Assembly (NCBI GenBank): GCA_900556395.1 | Contig: USOQ01000054.1 | Span: forward strand, 1 to 18,756 | Length of the DNA stretch: 18,756 nt | Direction of reading: 5' to 3' | From: Candidatus Segatella caccae | Lineage (GTDB): Bacteria; Bacteroidota; Bacteroidia; Bacteroidales; Bacteroidaceae | Part shown: positions 11,780-18,756 of the stretch, in pieces | Layout: each line of letters starts with the position of its first letter | Position numbering within the stretch: position 1 is the stretch's first letter | Made by a program: the position numbers and the translations under genes | The notes under the pieces: model-generated | The model's input: only the letters and a program-made list of their open reading frames with translations | Told to the model about the DNA's origin: nothing | Databases searched by the model: none

Positions 11780-13684
11780 ATGTGTGGTATCGTAGGATAT
11801 TTAGGTAAAGGTGATGCCTATCCAGCCCTTATCAAGGGTTTGAAACGCTTGGAATATCGTGGTTACGACTCTGCTGGCGTTGCCCTGATTAGCAAGGATG
11901 GTTCTCTTAACGTATATAAGACAAAAGGAAAGGTTGCCGACCTTGAGGCATATTGTGCTGACAAAGACATCTCTGGTTCTGTAGGAATTGCTCACACTCG
12001 TTGGGCCACTCATGGCGAACCATCTTCTGTCAATGCTCACCCTCATTATTCTTCATCGAAGAATCTCGCTATCATTCATAATGGTATCATCGAAAACTAT
12101 GCTGCCATCAAGAAGAATCTGATGGCTAAAGGTGTAGAGTTTAAGAGTGATACCGATACAGAGGTGTTGGTGCAGCTCATTGAGTACATACAGGTCACCA
12201 AGGGGCTTGACTTACTGACTTCCGTTCAGGTAGCTCTTAGACAGGTTATCGGTGCTTATGCCATCGCTTTGTTGGACAAGAATGACCCTAACCAGATTAT
12301 TGTAGCTCGTAAGCAGAGTCCTCTCGTGGTAGGTCTCGGCCAGGATGGTGAATTCTATTTAGGTTCCGATGCTACACCTATTATCGAATATACCGATCAG
12401 GTAGTTTATCTCGAAGATGGTAACATTGCCATTATGCGCCTTGGCGAGGAGTTGCAGGTTACCAATATTCAGAATGTCAAGCTTAATCCAGAGATTCAGA
12501 CTGTAGATATGGACTTGGGACAGATAGAGAAGGGTGGTTTCCCTCACTTCATGCTCAAGGAAATTTTCGAACAGCCCGAGTGTCTTCGCAACTGTATGCG
12601 CGGCCGTGTGGTAAGTCGCACGGTAGAGACTCGTGTCATGACCGATGGTGACGAGAGTGCCATCAAGAAGGAGACCGAGATGGGCGTAGTACTGAGTTCT
12701 ATTACTGACCATCGTCAGCAGTTGCTCAATGCCAAGCGCTTCATCATTGTGGCTTGTGGTACTTCTTGGCACGCAGGACTCATCGGTAAACAGATGATAG
12801 AGAACTATTGTCGTGTACCTGTAGAGGTAGAGTATGCTTCTGAGTTCCGTTATCGCAACCCTGTGGTTACGAAGGACGACGTAGTCATCGCCATCTCTCA
12901 GAGTGGTGAGACTGCTGATACATTGGCAGCCATTAAGTTGGCCAAGAAGCAGGGTGCTTTTATCTATGGCATCTGTAACTCTATTGGTTCAAGCATTGCT
13001 CGCGAGACTGATACGGGTACCTACATTCACGTAGGTCCTGAGATTGGTGTTGCTTCTACCAAGGCTTTCACAGGTCAGGTTACTGTTCTTACCCTTTTGG
13101 CTCTTGCCATTGGTAATGAGAAGGGTACCATTTCTGCTGATGAGTATCAGAACATCACAGAACAGCTTTGGCACACTCCTGAGAAGATGAAGGAGGTATT
13201 GAAGTTAAATAACAAGATTGCCGACTTGAGCCGCACATTCACCTATGCGCGTAACTTCATCTATTTGGGTCGTGGCTTCCAGTATCCTGTAGCTTTGGAG
13301 GGTGCTCTGAAGTTGAAAGAAATTAGCTACATCCATGCTGAGGGTTATCCTGCAGCAGAGATGAAGCATGGTCCTATTGCCCTCATTGATAGCGATATGC
13401 CTGTGGTAGTTATTGCCACTCACAACTTCATGTACGAGAAGGTTCTCTCTAACATTCAAGAGGTAAAAGCTCGTCAAGGTCGTGTCATTGCTATTGTCAG
13501 CAAGGGCGATGAGACTATTTCAAAGATTGCCGATGAAGTGATAGAACTTCCAGAGACCTTGGAGTGCCTTGAGCCATTATTGGCTACCATTCCATTGCAA
13601 TTATTGGCCTACCATGTTGCTGTTTGCAAGGGTAAGGATGTTGACCAGCCAAGAAACTTAGCTAAGTCAGTTACTGTTGAATAA
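11780..13684 (+). CDS. glmS: Glutamine-fructose-6-phosphate aminotransferase (isomerizing)
   Basis: A 634-aa enzyme making glucosamine-6-phosphate from fructose-6-phosphate and glutamine, the first step to UDP-GlcNAc. Met1 is followed by Cys2, the N-terminal nucleophile after Met removal. The glutaminase domain shows RGYDSAGVA, HTRWATHG (72-79) and HNGIIENY (100-107). The two SIS domains carry ACGTSWHAG (325-333) and SQSGETADT; the isomerase loop reads AEMKHGPIAL, and the C-terminus is the canonical NLAKSVTVE. It is about 25 residues longer than the E. coli enzyme, with a charged insertion around 277-310 at the linker between glutaminase and isomerase halves. No promoter is evident in the 58-nt gap from the export lipoprotein, suggesting cotranscription. 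A strong terminator follows. No glmS ribozyme is possible in so short a leader. Confidence 0.98.
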   Translation: MCGIVGYLGKGDAYPALIKGLKRLEYRGYDSAGVALISKDGSLNVYKTKGKVADLEAYCADKDISGSVGIAHTRWATHGEPSSVNAHPHYSSSKNLAIIHNGIIENYAAIKKNLMAKGVEFKSDTDTEVLVQLIEYIQVTKGLDLLTSVQVALRQVIGAYAIALLDKNDPNQIIVARKQSPLVVGLGQDGEFYLGSDATPIIEYTDQVVYLEDGNIAIMRLGEELQVTNIQNVKLNPEIQTVDMDLGQIEKGGFPHFMLKEIFEQPECLRNCMRGRVVSRTVETRVMTDGDESAIKKETEMGVVLSSITDHRQQLLNAKRFIIVACGTSWHAGLIGKQMIENYCRVPVEVEYASEFRYRNPVVTKDDVVIAISQSGETADTLAAIKLAKKQGAFIYGICNSIGSSIARETDTGTYIHVGPEIGVASTKAFTGQVTVLTLLALAIGNEKGTISADEYQNITEQLWHTPEKMKEVLKLNNKIADLSRTFTYARNFIYLGRGFQYPVALEGALKLKEISYIHAEGYPAAEMKHGPIALIDSDMPVVVIATHNFMYEKVLSNIQEVKARQGRVIAIVSKGDETISKIADEVIELPETLECLEPLLATIPLQLLAYHVAVCKGKDVDQPRNLAKSVTVE

Positions 13685-13690
13685 TATATA

Positions 13691-13724
13691 GGGAATCGTC
13701 ATTTATTGACGGTTCCCTTTTTTT
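13691..13724 (+). terminator. Intrinsic terminator after glmS
   Basis: GGGAATCGTC and GACGGTTCCC form a 10-bp stem with one T-G pair around an ATTTATT loop, followed by seven to eight Ts, starting 7 nt after the glmS stop. Confidence 0.93.
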
Positions 13725-13904
13725 AGACAGTTAAGTGTGATGTTGCCTTAGTTGGCAGGAACTGCAGAGTTCTACTCAGCATGGAGGATTGTAGCAGAAG
13801 AAAAGAAAAGAGTCACGGGGAGTTGAAAGGAGAAATAGGCGTCTATAAGCCAAGATGCATAAGAGGATATATTTAACTATAAGATACCAAGGATAATTAG
13901 AGAG
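13725..13904 (+). other. Leader/intergenic region before the PurF-like gene, no recognisable promoter
   Basis: These 180 bases follow a strong terminator, so a promoter for purF-carA-carB should lie here, yet no TAnnTTTG box is present. The nearest AT-rich candidate is TATATTTA around 13868. Weak hairpins are possible (GGAACT/AGTTCT around 13757-13772). The stretch is purine-rich (AGAAGAAAAGAAAAGAG) and has no open frame. An alternative sigma factor or an activator-dependent promoter is possible. Confidence 0.3.
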
Positions 13905-15788
13905 ATGGAACCATTAAAGCATGAATGTGGCGTAGCAATGATCAGATTGCTTAAGCCCTTATCGTATTATCAAGAGAAGTACGGCACGTGGATGTACGCA
14001 CTCAACAAACTCTATCTCATGATGGAGAAGCAGCACAACCGCGGCCAGGAAGGTGCAGGTATGGCCTGTGTCAAGTTAGGTGGCAAGCCAGGACATGAGT
14101 ACATGTTTCGTGAGCGTGCGGAGGGCAAGAACGCCGTGACCGAAATCTTCGGCAAGGCAAACGCCAACTTCAAGAACTTGACTCCCGAGCAGCTTGCTGA
14201 TGCTCAGTTTGCCCAAGAAGAACTGCCTTTCGCTGGCGAACTCTACATGGGACACCTGCGCTACAGTACCACCGGAAAGAGTGGCATCCAGTATGTGCAC
14301 CCATTCCTGCGCCGCAACAACTGGAAGGCGAAGAACCTCTGCCTTTGCGGTAACTTCAACATGACCAACGTAGATGAAATCTTCCAGGAACTGACCAGGC
14401 AGGGTCAGAGCCCACGCATCTACAGCGACACCTACATCATGCTCGAACTGATGGGGCACCGTCTGGACAGAGAGGTGGAGCGCAACTTCGTGGCTGCAAA
14501 GGCGATGGAGATGCAGAACACCGACATCACTAACTACATTGAGGACCACGTGAAGATGAGCAACGTGCTCAAGACCACGATGAAGGACTTCGACGGCGGT
14601 TATGTGGTCTGCGGTATCACCGGTTCGGGCGAGATGTTCTCCATGCGCGACCCTTGGGGCATCCGTCCTGCTTTCTATTACAAGAACGATGAAATCGTGG
14701 TAGTTTCCAGCGAGCGCCCAGTGCTTCAGACCACCTTCGACCTGGAAGCAGAGGAAGTGCAGGAGCTGATGCCGGGCACGGCACTTCTGGTGAAGAAGAA
14801 CGGTGAGTGCTCCATCGAGCGCATCATGGAGCAGAAGGGCGATTCTGCCTGCTCATTCGAGCGCATCTACTTCAGCCGTGGTTCCGATAAGGATATCTAT
14901 CAGGAGCGTAAGCAGTTGGGCGAGCAGTTGACCCAGCCTATCCTGAAAGCTGTCAATTATGATGTGGATAACACCGTTTTCAGTTACATCCCTAACACTG
15001 CAGAGGTGGCTTACTATGGTATGTTGAGCGGTTTCAAGAAGTATCTCAACGAAAGTAAGATTGAGCAGATTGCCAACCTCGACCATATTCCATCGAAAGA
15101 AGAATTATACGAAATTCTCGGTGACTTCGTCCGCTCAGAGAAGATAGCATGGAAGGATATCAAGCTCCGTACCTTCATCACCGAGGGCAACAGCCGCAAC
15201 GACCTGGCGAGCCACGTTTACGATGTAACCTACGGAAGCATCGAGCCGAATGTGGATAACCTCGTCATCATCGATGACAGTATTGTGCGCGGTACAACCC
15301 TGAAGGAGAGCATCCTCCGCATCCTCGACCGTCTGCATCCTAAAAAGATTGTAGTCGTATCCAGTGCCCCTCAGATCCGTTATCCAGACTATTATGGCAT
15401 TGATATGGCAAGACTGGAAGAGTTCTGCGTGTTCCGTGCAGCCATCCAACTTTTGAAAGAGCGCAAGATGGAGGATCTCATCGAGCAGACCTACGAGGCA
15501 TGCAAGGCAGAACTTGCCAAGCCGAAGGAGGAGCAGGTGAACCCAGTTCGCGCCATCTATAAGCCATTCACCACCGAGGAAATCAACGAGAAGATAGTAG
15601 AGATGCTCCGTCCGGAAGGCATGACCACTCCTATCCAGCTCGTGTTCCAGAGCATCGAGGGCTTGCGCGAGGCGATACCAAACCACAAGGGCGACTGGTA
15701 TTTCACCGGTCATTATCCAACCCCAGGCGGCACGAAGCTCTGCAACCAGTCGTTTGTGAACTATATCGAAAACGTTTATCATAAATAA
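13905..15788 (+). CDS. purF: Long PurF-like amidophosphoribosyltransferase (class II glutamine amidotransferase)
   Basis: A 627-aa protein, over 100 residues longer than E. coli PurF (about 505). PurF makes phosphoribosylamine from PRPP and glutamine, the first purine step. The N-terminus MEPLKHECGVA places the nucleophile at Cys8 after a seven-residue propeptide ending in Glu, as in B. subtilis-type PurF. Then come KQHNRGQEGAGMA, MGHLRYSTTG (115-124), and CGNFNMTN (148-155), where normal PurF has HNGNLTN. FDGGYVVCG, DPWGIRPAFY and YFSRGSDKDIYQ are typical. The PRPP loop VIIDDSIVRGTT (454-465) is intact, followed by SSAPQIRYPDYYGIDM. Extra sequence lies around residues 56-112 and at the C-terminus. 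The set of 4Fe-4S cysteines of the Bacillus enzyme is not evident. GC and C-ending codons are higher than in glmS or pyk. A paralogue rather than the main PurF is possible. Confidence 0.8.
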   Translation: MEPLKHECGVAMIRLLKPLSYYQEKYGTWMYALNKLYLMMEKQHNRGQEGAGMACVKLGGKPGHEYMFRERAEGKNAVTEIFGKANANFKNLTPEQLADAQFAQEELPFAGELYMGHLRYSTTGKSGIQYVHPFLRRNNWKAKNLCLCGNFNMTNVDEIFQELTRQGQSPRIYSDTYIMLELMGHRLDREVERNFVAAKAMEMQNTDITNYIEDHVKMSNVLKTTMKDFDGGYVVCGITGSGEMFSMRDPWGIRPAFYYKNDEIVVVSSERPVLQTTFDLEAEEVQELMPGTALLVKKNGECSIERIMEQKGDSACSFERIYFSRGSDKDIYQERKQLGEQLTQPILKAVNYDVDNTVFSYIPNTAEVAYYGMLSGFKKYLNESKIEQIANLDHIPSKEELYEILGDFVRSEKIAWKDIKLRTFITEGNSRNDLASHVYDVTYGSIEPNVDNLVIIDDSIVRGTTLKESILRILDRLHPKKIVVVSSAPQIRYPDYYGIDMARLEEFCVFRAAIQLLKERKMEDLIEQTYEACKAELAKPKEEQVNPVRAIYKPFTTEEINEKIVEMLRPEGMTTPIQLVFQSIEGLREAIPNHKGDWYFTGHYPTPGGTKLCNQSFVNYIENVYHK

Positions 15789-15821
15789 GTGAAGAGTGAA
15801 GAACGAAGAGTGAAGAATTCA
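15789..15821 (+). repeat. GTGAAGA-type repeat, copy 1, between purF and carA
   Basis: It starts at the base after the purF stop codon. It consists of the heptads GTGAAGA, GTGAAGA, ACGAAGA and GTGAAGA followed by ATTCA. Bases 15796-15821 are identical over 26 nt to 16941-16966 in front of carB. It ends 33 nt before the chosen carA start. Confidence 0.85.
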
Positions 15822-15854
15822 TTTGCTCTTATAAGTAAGAAAATAAAGAATCAA

Positions 15855-16940
15855 ATGTCAGATATGAAAAAAGTAACCTTAGTTTTGAGCGATGGAACCA
15901 AGTTCCATGGCAAATCTTTTGGATACGATGCTCCTGTAGCGGGCGAGGTTGTGTTCAACACAGCCATGATGGGATATCCAGAGAGTTTGACCGACCCTTC
16001 TTATGCCGGTCAGTTGATGACCCTTACTTTCCCTCTTGTAGGTAACTATGGTGTGCCTCCATTTACTTTCGAAGCAAATGGCTTGCCTACTTTTATGGAA
16101 AGTGACAAGATTTATGCTTCTGCCATCATTGTGAATGATTACAGTGAGCAGTACAGCCACTGGAATGCAGTGGAGAGTCTTGCTGACTGGTTGAAGCGTG
16201 AGAAGGTGCCAGGAATCACCGGCATCGACACACGTGAGTTGACTAAGGTGCTCCGTGAGCATGGTGTGATGATGGGTAAGATTCTCTTTGATGATGAACC
16301 AGACAACATCCCTGAGGCTAACTACGAGGGTGTAAACTTCGTTGACCAGGTGAGCTGCAAGGAGATTATCCGCTACAATGAGGGTGCCGGCAAGAAGGTG
16401 GTTCTCGTTGACTGCGGTGTGAAGGCAAACATCATCCGTTGCCTCATCAACAGAGGCGTAGAGGTGATCCGTGTGCCTTGGAATTACGATTACACCGATA
16501 TGGACTTCGACGGATTGTTCCTGGCCAATGGTCCTGGCGACCCAGACATGTGCGAGGATGCAGTAAACATTATTCGCAAGCAGATTAGCCAGAGCCGCAA
16601 GCCTATCTGCGGTATCTGTATGGGTAACCAGTTGCTTTCCAAGGCAGCCGGTGCTACTATCTATAAGTTGAAGTATGGTCACCGTTCACACAACCAGCCA
16701 GTGCGCATGGTAGGAACCAACAATTGCTACATCACCTCTCAGAACCACGGTTATGCCGTTGATGCCAAGACATTGGGCAACGACTGGGAGGAACTCTTTG
16801 TCAATATGAATGATGGCTCTAACGAGGGTATCCGTCACAAGGTGAACCCTTGGTTCTCAAGTCAGTTCCACCCAGAGGCTTGCTCAGGCCCAGTGGATAC
16901 GGAGTTCATGTTTGATAAGTTTGTAGAAACACTTAAGTAA
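15855..16940 (+). CDS. carA: Carbamoyl-phosphate synthase small (glutaminase) subunit
   Basis: About 361 aa. It hydrolyses glutamine and channels ammonia to CarB for carbamoyl phosphate, used for pyrimidines and arginine. The N-terminal CarA domain (LSDGTKFHGKSFG, GEVVFNTAMMGYPESLTDPSY, GIDTRELTKVLREHG) precedes a class I glutaminase with nucleophile Cys255 in GICMGNQ and the His339/Glu341 dyad in QFHPEA. GICMGNQ has Asn where E. coli has His (GICLGHQ). The C-terminal half (GHRSHNQP, TSQNHGYAVD, NDGSNEGI) resembles the glutaminase domain of animal CAD more than E. coli CarA. The start is ATG 15855 (MSDMKKVTLV), with 15864 as a second choice. The frame is open back to a GTG at 15789, but that stretch is the repeat element. 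It is in a tight series with the PurF-like gene and carB. Confidence 0.96.
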   Translation: MSDMKKVTLVLSDGTKFHGKSFGYDAPVAGEVVFNTAMMGYPESLTDPSYAGQLMTLTFPLVGNYGVPPFTFEANGLPTFMESDKIYASAIIVNDYSEQYSHWNAVESLADWLKREKVPGITGIDTRELTKVLREHGVMMGKILFDDEPDNIPEANYEGVNFVDQVSCKEIIRYNEGAGKKVVLVDCGVKANIIRCLINRGVEVIRVPWNYDYTDMDFDGLFLANGPGDPDMCEDAVNIIRKQISQSRKPICGICMGNQLLSKAAGATIYKLKYGHRSHNQPVRMVGTNNCYITSQNHGYAVDAKTLGNDWEELFVNMNDGSNEGIRHKVNPWFSSQFHPEACSGPVDTEFMFDKFVETLK

Positions 16941-16966
16941 GTGAAGAACGAAGAGTGAAGAATTCA
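16941..16966 (+). repeat. GTGAAGA-type repeat, copy 2, between carA and carB
   Basis: It starts at the base after the carA TAA, exactly as copy 1 does after purF. It has one heptad less than copy 1 and is then identical to it for 26 nt, ending GAAGAATTCA. It ends 28 nt before the carB start. Confidence 0.85.
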
Positions 16967-16994
16967 ATTGATTTTATTGTAATTTAGGAAAATA

Positions 16995-18756
16995 ATGAAA
17001 GACGAAAATATAAAGAAGGTGCTCCTCTTAGGTTCTGGAGCCTTGAAGATCGGTGAAGCAGGTGAGTTCGACTACTCAGGTTCGCAGGCCCTGAAGGCAT
17101 TGCGCGAGGAAGGTATCGAGACTGTGCTCATCAACCCGAATATCGCAACCGTACAGACATCAGAAGGTGTTGCCGACCAGATTTACTTCCTGCCAGTGCA
17201 GCCATACTTCGTAGAGCGTGTCATCCAGAAGGAGAAGCCAGACGGTATCCTCCTCAGCTTCGGTGGTCAGACAGCCCTCAACTGTGGTGTGGAACTCTAT
17301 CGCCAGGGCATCCTGGAGAAATATAATGTCAAGGTGTTGGGTACTCCAGTACAGGCTATCATGGATACTGAGGACCGTGAGCTCTTCGTAGAGAAGCTGG
17401 ATGAAATCAACGTTAAGACCATTAAGAGTGAGGCTTGCGAGAACATCGAGCAGGCCCGCAAGGCTGCTGCCGAACTCGGTTATCCTGTTATCATCCGTGC
17501 TGCTTACGCCTTGGGTGGACTCGGTTCAGGTTTCGCAGACAACGAGGAGGAGCTGAACAAGCTCGCTGAGAAGGCCTTCTCTTTCTCTCCACAGGTATTG
17601 GTAGAGAAGAGCTTGAAGGGCTGGAAGGAGATTGAGTATGAGGTGGTTCGCGACCGTTACGACAACTGTATCACCGTTTGTAACATGGAGAACTTCGACC
17701 CACTGGGCATCCATACCGGTGAGAGTATCGTTATCGCTCCATCTCAGACCCTGAGCAATGCTGAGTATCATAAGCTCCGTGCCCTCGCCATCAAGATTAT
17801 CCGTCACATCGGAATCGTGGGTGAGTGTAACGTGCAGTATGCCTTCGACCCTAAGAGCGAGGATTATCGTGTAATCGAGGTGAATGCCCGCTTGAGCCGT
17901 TCATCTGCCTTGGCTTCTAAGGCTACCGGTTATCCTCTTGCCTTCGTTGCAGCCAAGCTCGGTATGGGCTACGGTCTGTTCGAGTTGAAGAACTCTGTAA
18001 CCAAGACCACATCTGCCTTCTTCGAGCCTGCATTGGACTACGTGGTATGTAAGATTCCACGTTGGGACTTGTCTAAGTTCCGTGGCGTAGATAAGGAGTT
18101 GGGTTCATCTATGAAGTCAGTAGGTGAGGTAATGGCCATCGGCCGCAACTTCGAGGAGGCCATCCAGAAGGGTCTTCGTATGATTGGTCAGGGCATGCAC
18201 GGCTTCGTAGAGAACAAGGAGCTTGAAATCGATGATATCGATGCAGCATTGCGCGAGCCAACAGATAAGCGTGTGTTCGTGATTTCAAAGGCTATGCACA
18301 AGGGCTATACCGTAGATCAGATTCACGACTTGACCAAGATTGACAAGTGGTTCCTTGAGAAGTTGAAGCACATCATCGACATCGACGAGGAGATGAAGAA
18401 GTGCAATATCAATACCATCGGTCAGGATCTGCTCCGTTCTGCTAAGGTTTATGGTTTCACAGACTTCCAGGTTGCTCGTGCCGTAGGCTTGGAGCAGGAG
18501 TTGGGCAACATGCACAAGGCTGCCCTTCTGGTTCGCAACAAGCGCAAGAGCTATGGCATCCTGCCTGTAGTGAAGCAGATTGATACCCTGGCAGCAGAGT
18601 ATCCTGCTCAGACCAACTACCTCTATGTAACCTACGCAGGCGTGAAGAGTGACATCACTTTCGAGAACGACCACCGTTCTATCATCGTACTCGGTTCGGG
18701 AGCTTACCGCATCGGTTCTTCCGTAGAGTTCGACTGGTGTGGCGTTCAGGCATTGA
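16995..18756 (+). CDS. carB: Carbamoyl-phosphate synthase large subunit, N-terminal 587 residues (partial, 3' end outside window)
   Basis: The frame from ATG 16995 is open to the window edge; a full CarB is about 1,070 aa, so just over half is present. It has the complete carboxyphosphate domain (LLLGSGALKIGEAGEFDYSG, GGQTALNCG, AYALGGLGSG, EIEYEVVRD, and metal-binding Glu295/Asn297 in IEVNARLSRSSALASKATG), the helical oligomerisation domain (about 400-550), and the first strand of the second ATP-grasp half (IVLGSGAYRIGSSVEFDWCGV). Many segments match animal CAD/CPS1 wording rather than E. coli: EVNAR instead of EMNPR, KIPRWDLSKF, VKQIDTLAAEYP, TNYLYVTY and SSVEFDWC. ATG 16995 fits the family N-terminus. 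It follows carA after 54 nt that include the repeat. Confidence 0.96.
   Translation, partial: MKDENIKKVLLLGSGALKIGEAGEFDYSGSQALKALREEGIETVLINPNIATVQTSEGVADQIYFLPVQPYFVERVIQKEKPDGILLSFGGQTALNCGVELYRQGILEKYNVKVLGTPVQAIMDTEDRELFVEKLDEINVKTIKSEACENIEQARKAAAELGYPVIIRAAYALGGLGSGFADNEEELNKLAEKAFSFSPQVLVEKSLKGWKEIEYEVVRDRYDNCITVCNMENFDPLGIHTGESIVIAPSQTLSNAEYHKLRALAIKIIRHIGIVGECNVQYAFDPKSEDYRVIEVNARLSRSSALASKATGYPLAFVAAKLGMGYGLFELKNSVTKTTSAFFEPALDYVVCKIPRWDLSKFRGVDKELGSSMKSVGEVMAIGRNFEEAIQKGLRMIGQGMHGFVENKELEIDDIDAALREPTDKRVFVISKAMHKGYTVDQIHDLTKIDKWFLEKLKHIIDIDEEMKKCNINTIGQDLLRSAKVYGFTDFQVARAVGLEQELGNMHKAALLVRNKRKSYGILPVVKQIDTLAAEYPAQTNYLYVTYAGVKSDITFENDHRSIIVLGSGAYRIGSSVEFDWCGVQAL

Noticed and set aside
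15789..15854. Extended CarA N-terminus starting at GTG 15789
   Set aside because: The extra residues are the translation of the GTGAAGA repeat and linker; the family N-terminus begins at the ATG at 15855 or 15864.
15879..16682. A 267-codon open frame on the minus strand within carA, and similar long antisense frames in purF (15135-15782, 14076-14549)
   Set aside because: They lie entirely opposite well-conserved genes, show no recognisable protein family or promoter, and follow from the codon bias of the sense strand.
18751..18756. TGA at the very end of the window as a stop for carB
   Set aside because: It is out of frame; the last complete codon is TTG (18753-18755) and the final A opens the next codon.

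Overview
The window looks like chromosomal housekeeping DNA from a Bacteroidota gut or oral commensal, most likely Prevotella/Segatella. The supporting evidence is: upstream elements of the Bacteroidota type (TTTG, about 20 nt, TAnnTTTG) in front of most genes; very weak Shine-Dalgarno sequences; a Na+-translocating NADH:quinone reductase; a 29-residue COX24/mS38-like basic protein next to an HU gene; and an uninterrupted glmS / long PurF-like / carA / carB run. The genus is inferred from remembered protein flavour, not from a search.

Layout. 1-221: end of nqrF and its terminator. 282-1987: a divergent pair of anticodon-loop modification genes, tcdA (-) and queH (+). 1989-3653: fhs (-), convergent with queH with one base between the stops. 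3849-5399: low-molecular-weight tyrosine phosphatase and a TerC-family membrane protein. A bidirectional terminator (5462-5499) separates terC from a minus-strand RNA/translation block: HU (7334-7612), the 29-aa basic protein (7178-7267) and an RNase G/E-type ribonuclease (5507-7078). 7782-9266: a TPM-domain protein and LemA. 9364-10818: pyruvate kinase. 10936-13684: an orphan polysaccharide-export lipoprotein followed by glmS, with a terminator after glmS. 13905-18756: a 627-aa PurF-like amidotransferase, carA and the first 587 codons of carB, which runs off the right edge.

How they fit together. GlmS, the PurF-like enzyme and CarA are three successive glutamine amidotransferases. They feed hexosamine (cell wall/capsule), purine, and carbamoyl-phosphate (pyrimidine/arginine) synthesis. 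The export lipoprotein upstream of glmS fits a surface-polysaccharide link. TcdA, QueH, RNase G and the mS38-like peptide all touch RNA or translation.

No gap between genes exceeds 300 bases. No tRNA, rRNA, CRISPR array, IS element, toxin-antitoxin or defence cassette is visible. I did not find a wholly undescribed multi-gene system. The most interesting signals are: CarA and CarB that read like the animal CAD/CPS1 enzymes; a GTGAAGA-type repeat placed directly after the stop codons in front of both carA and carB; a strongly symmetric promoter upstream of the export lipoprotein; ATTCAG half-sites over the fhs promoter; and an aberrant glutaminase motif in the PurF-like protein.
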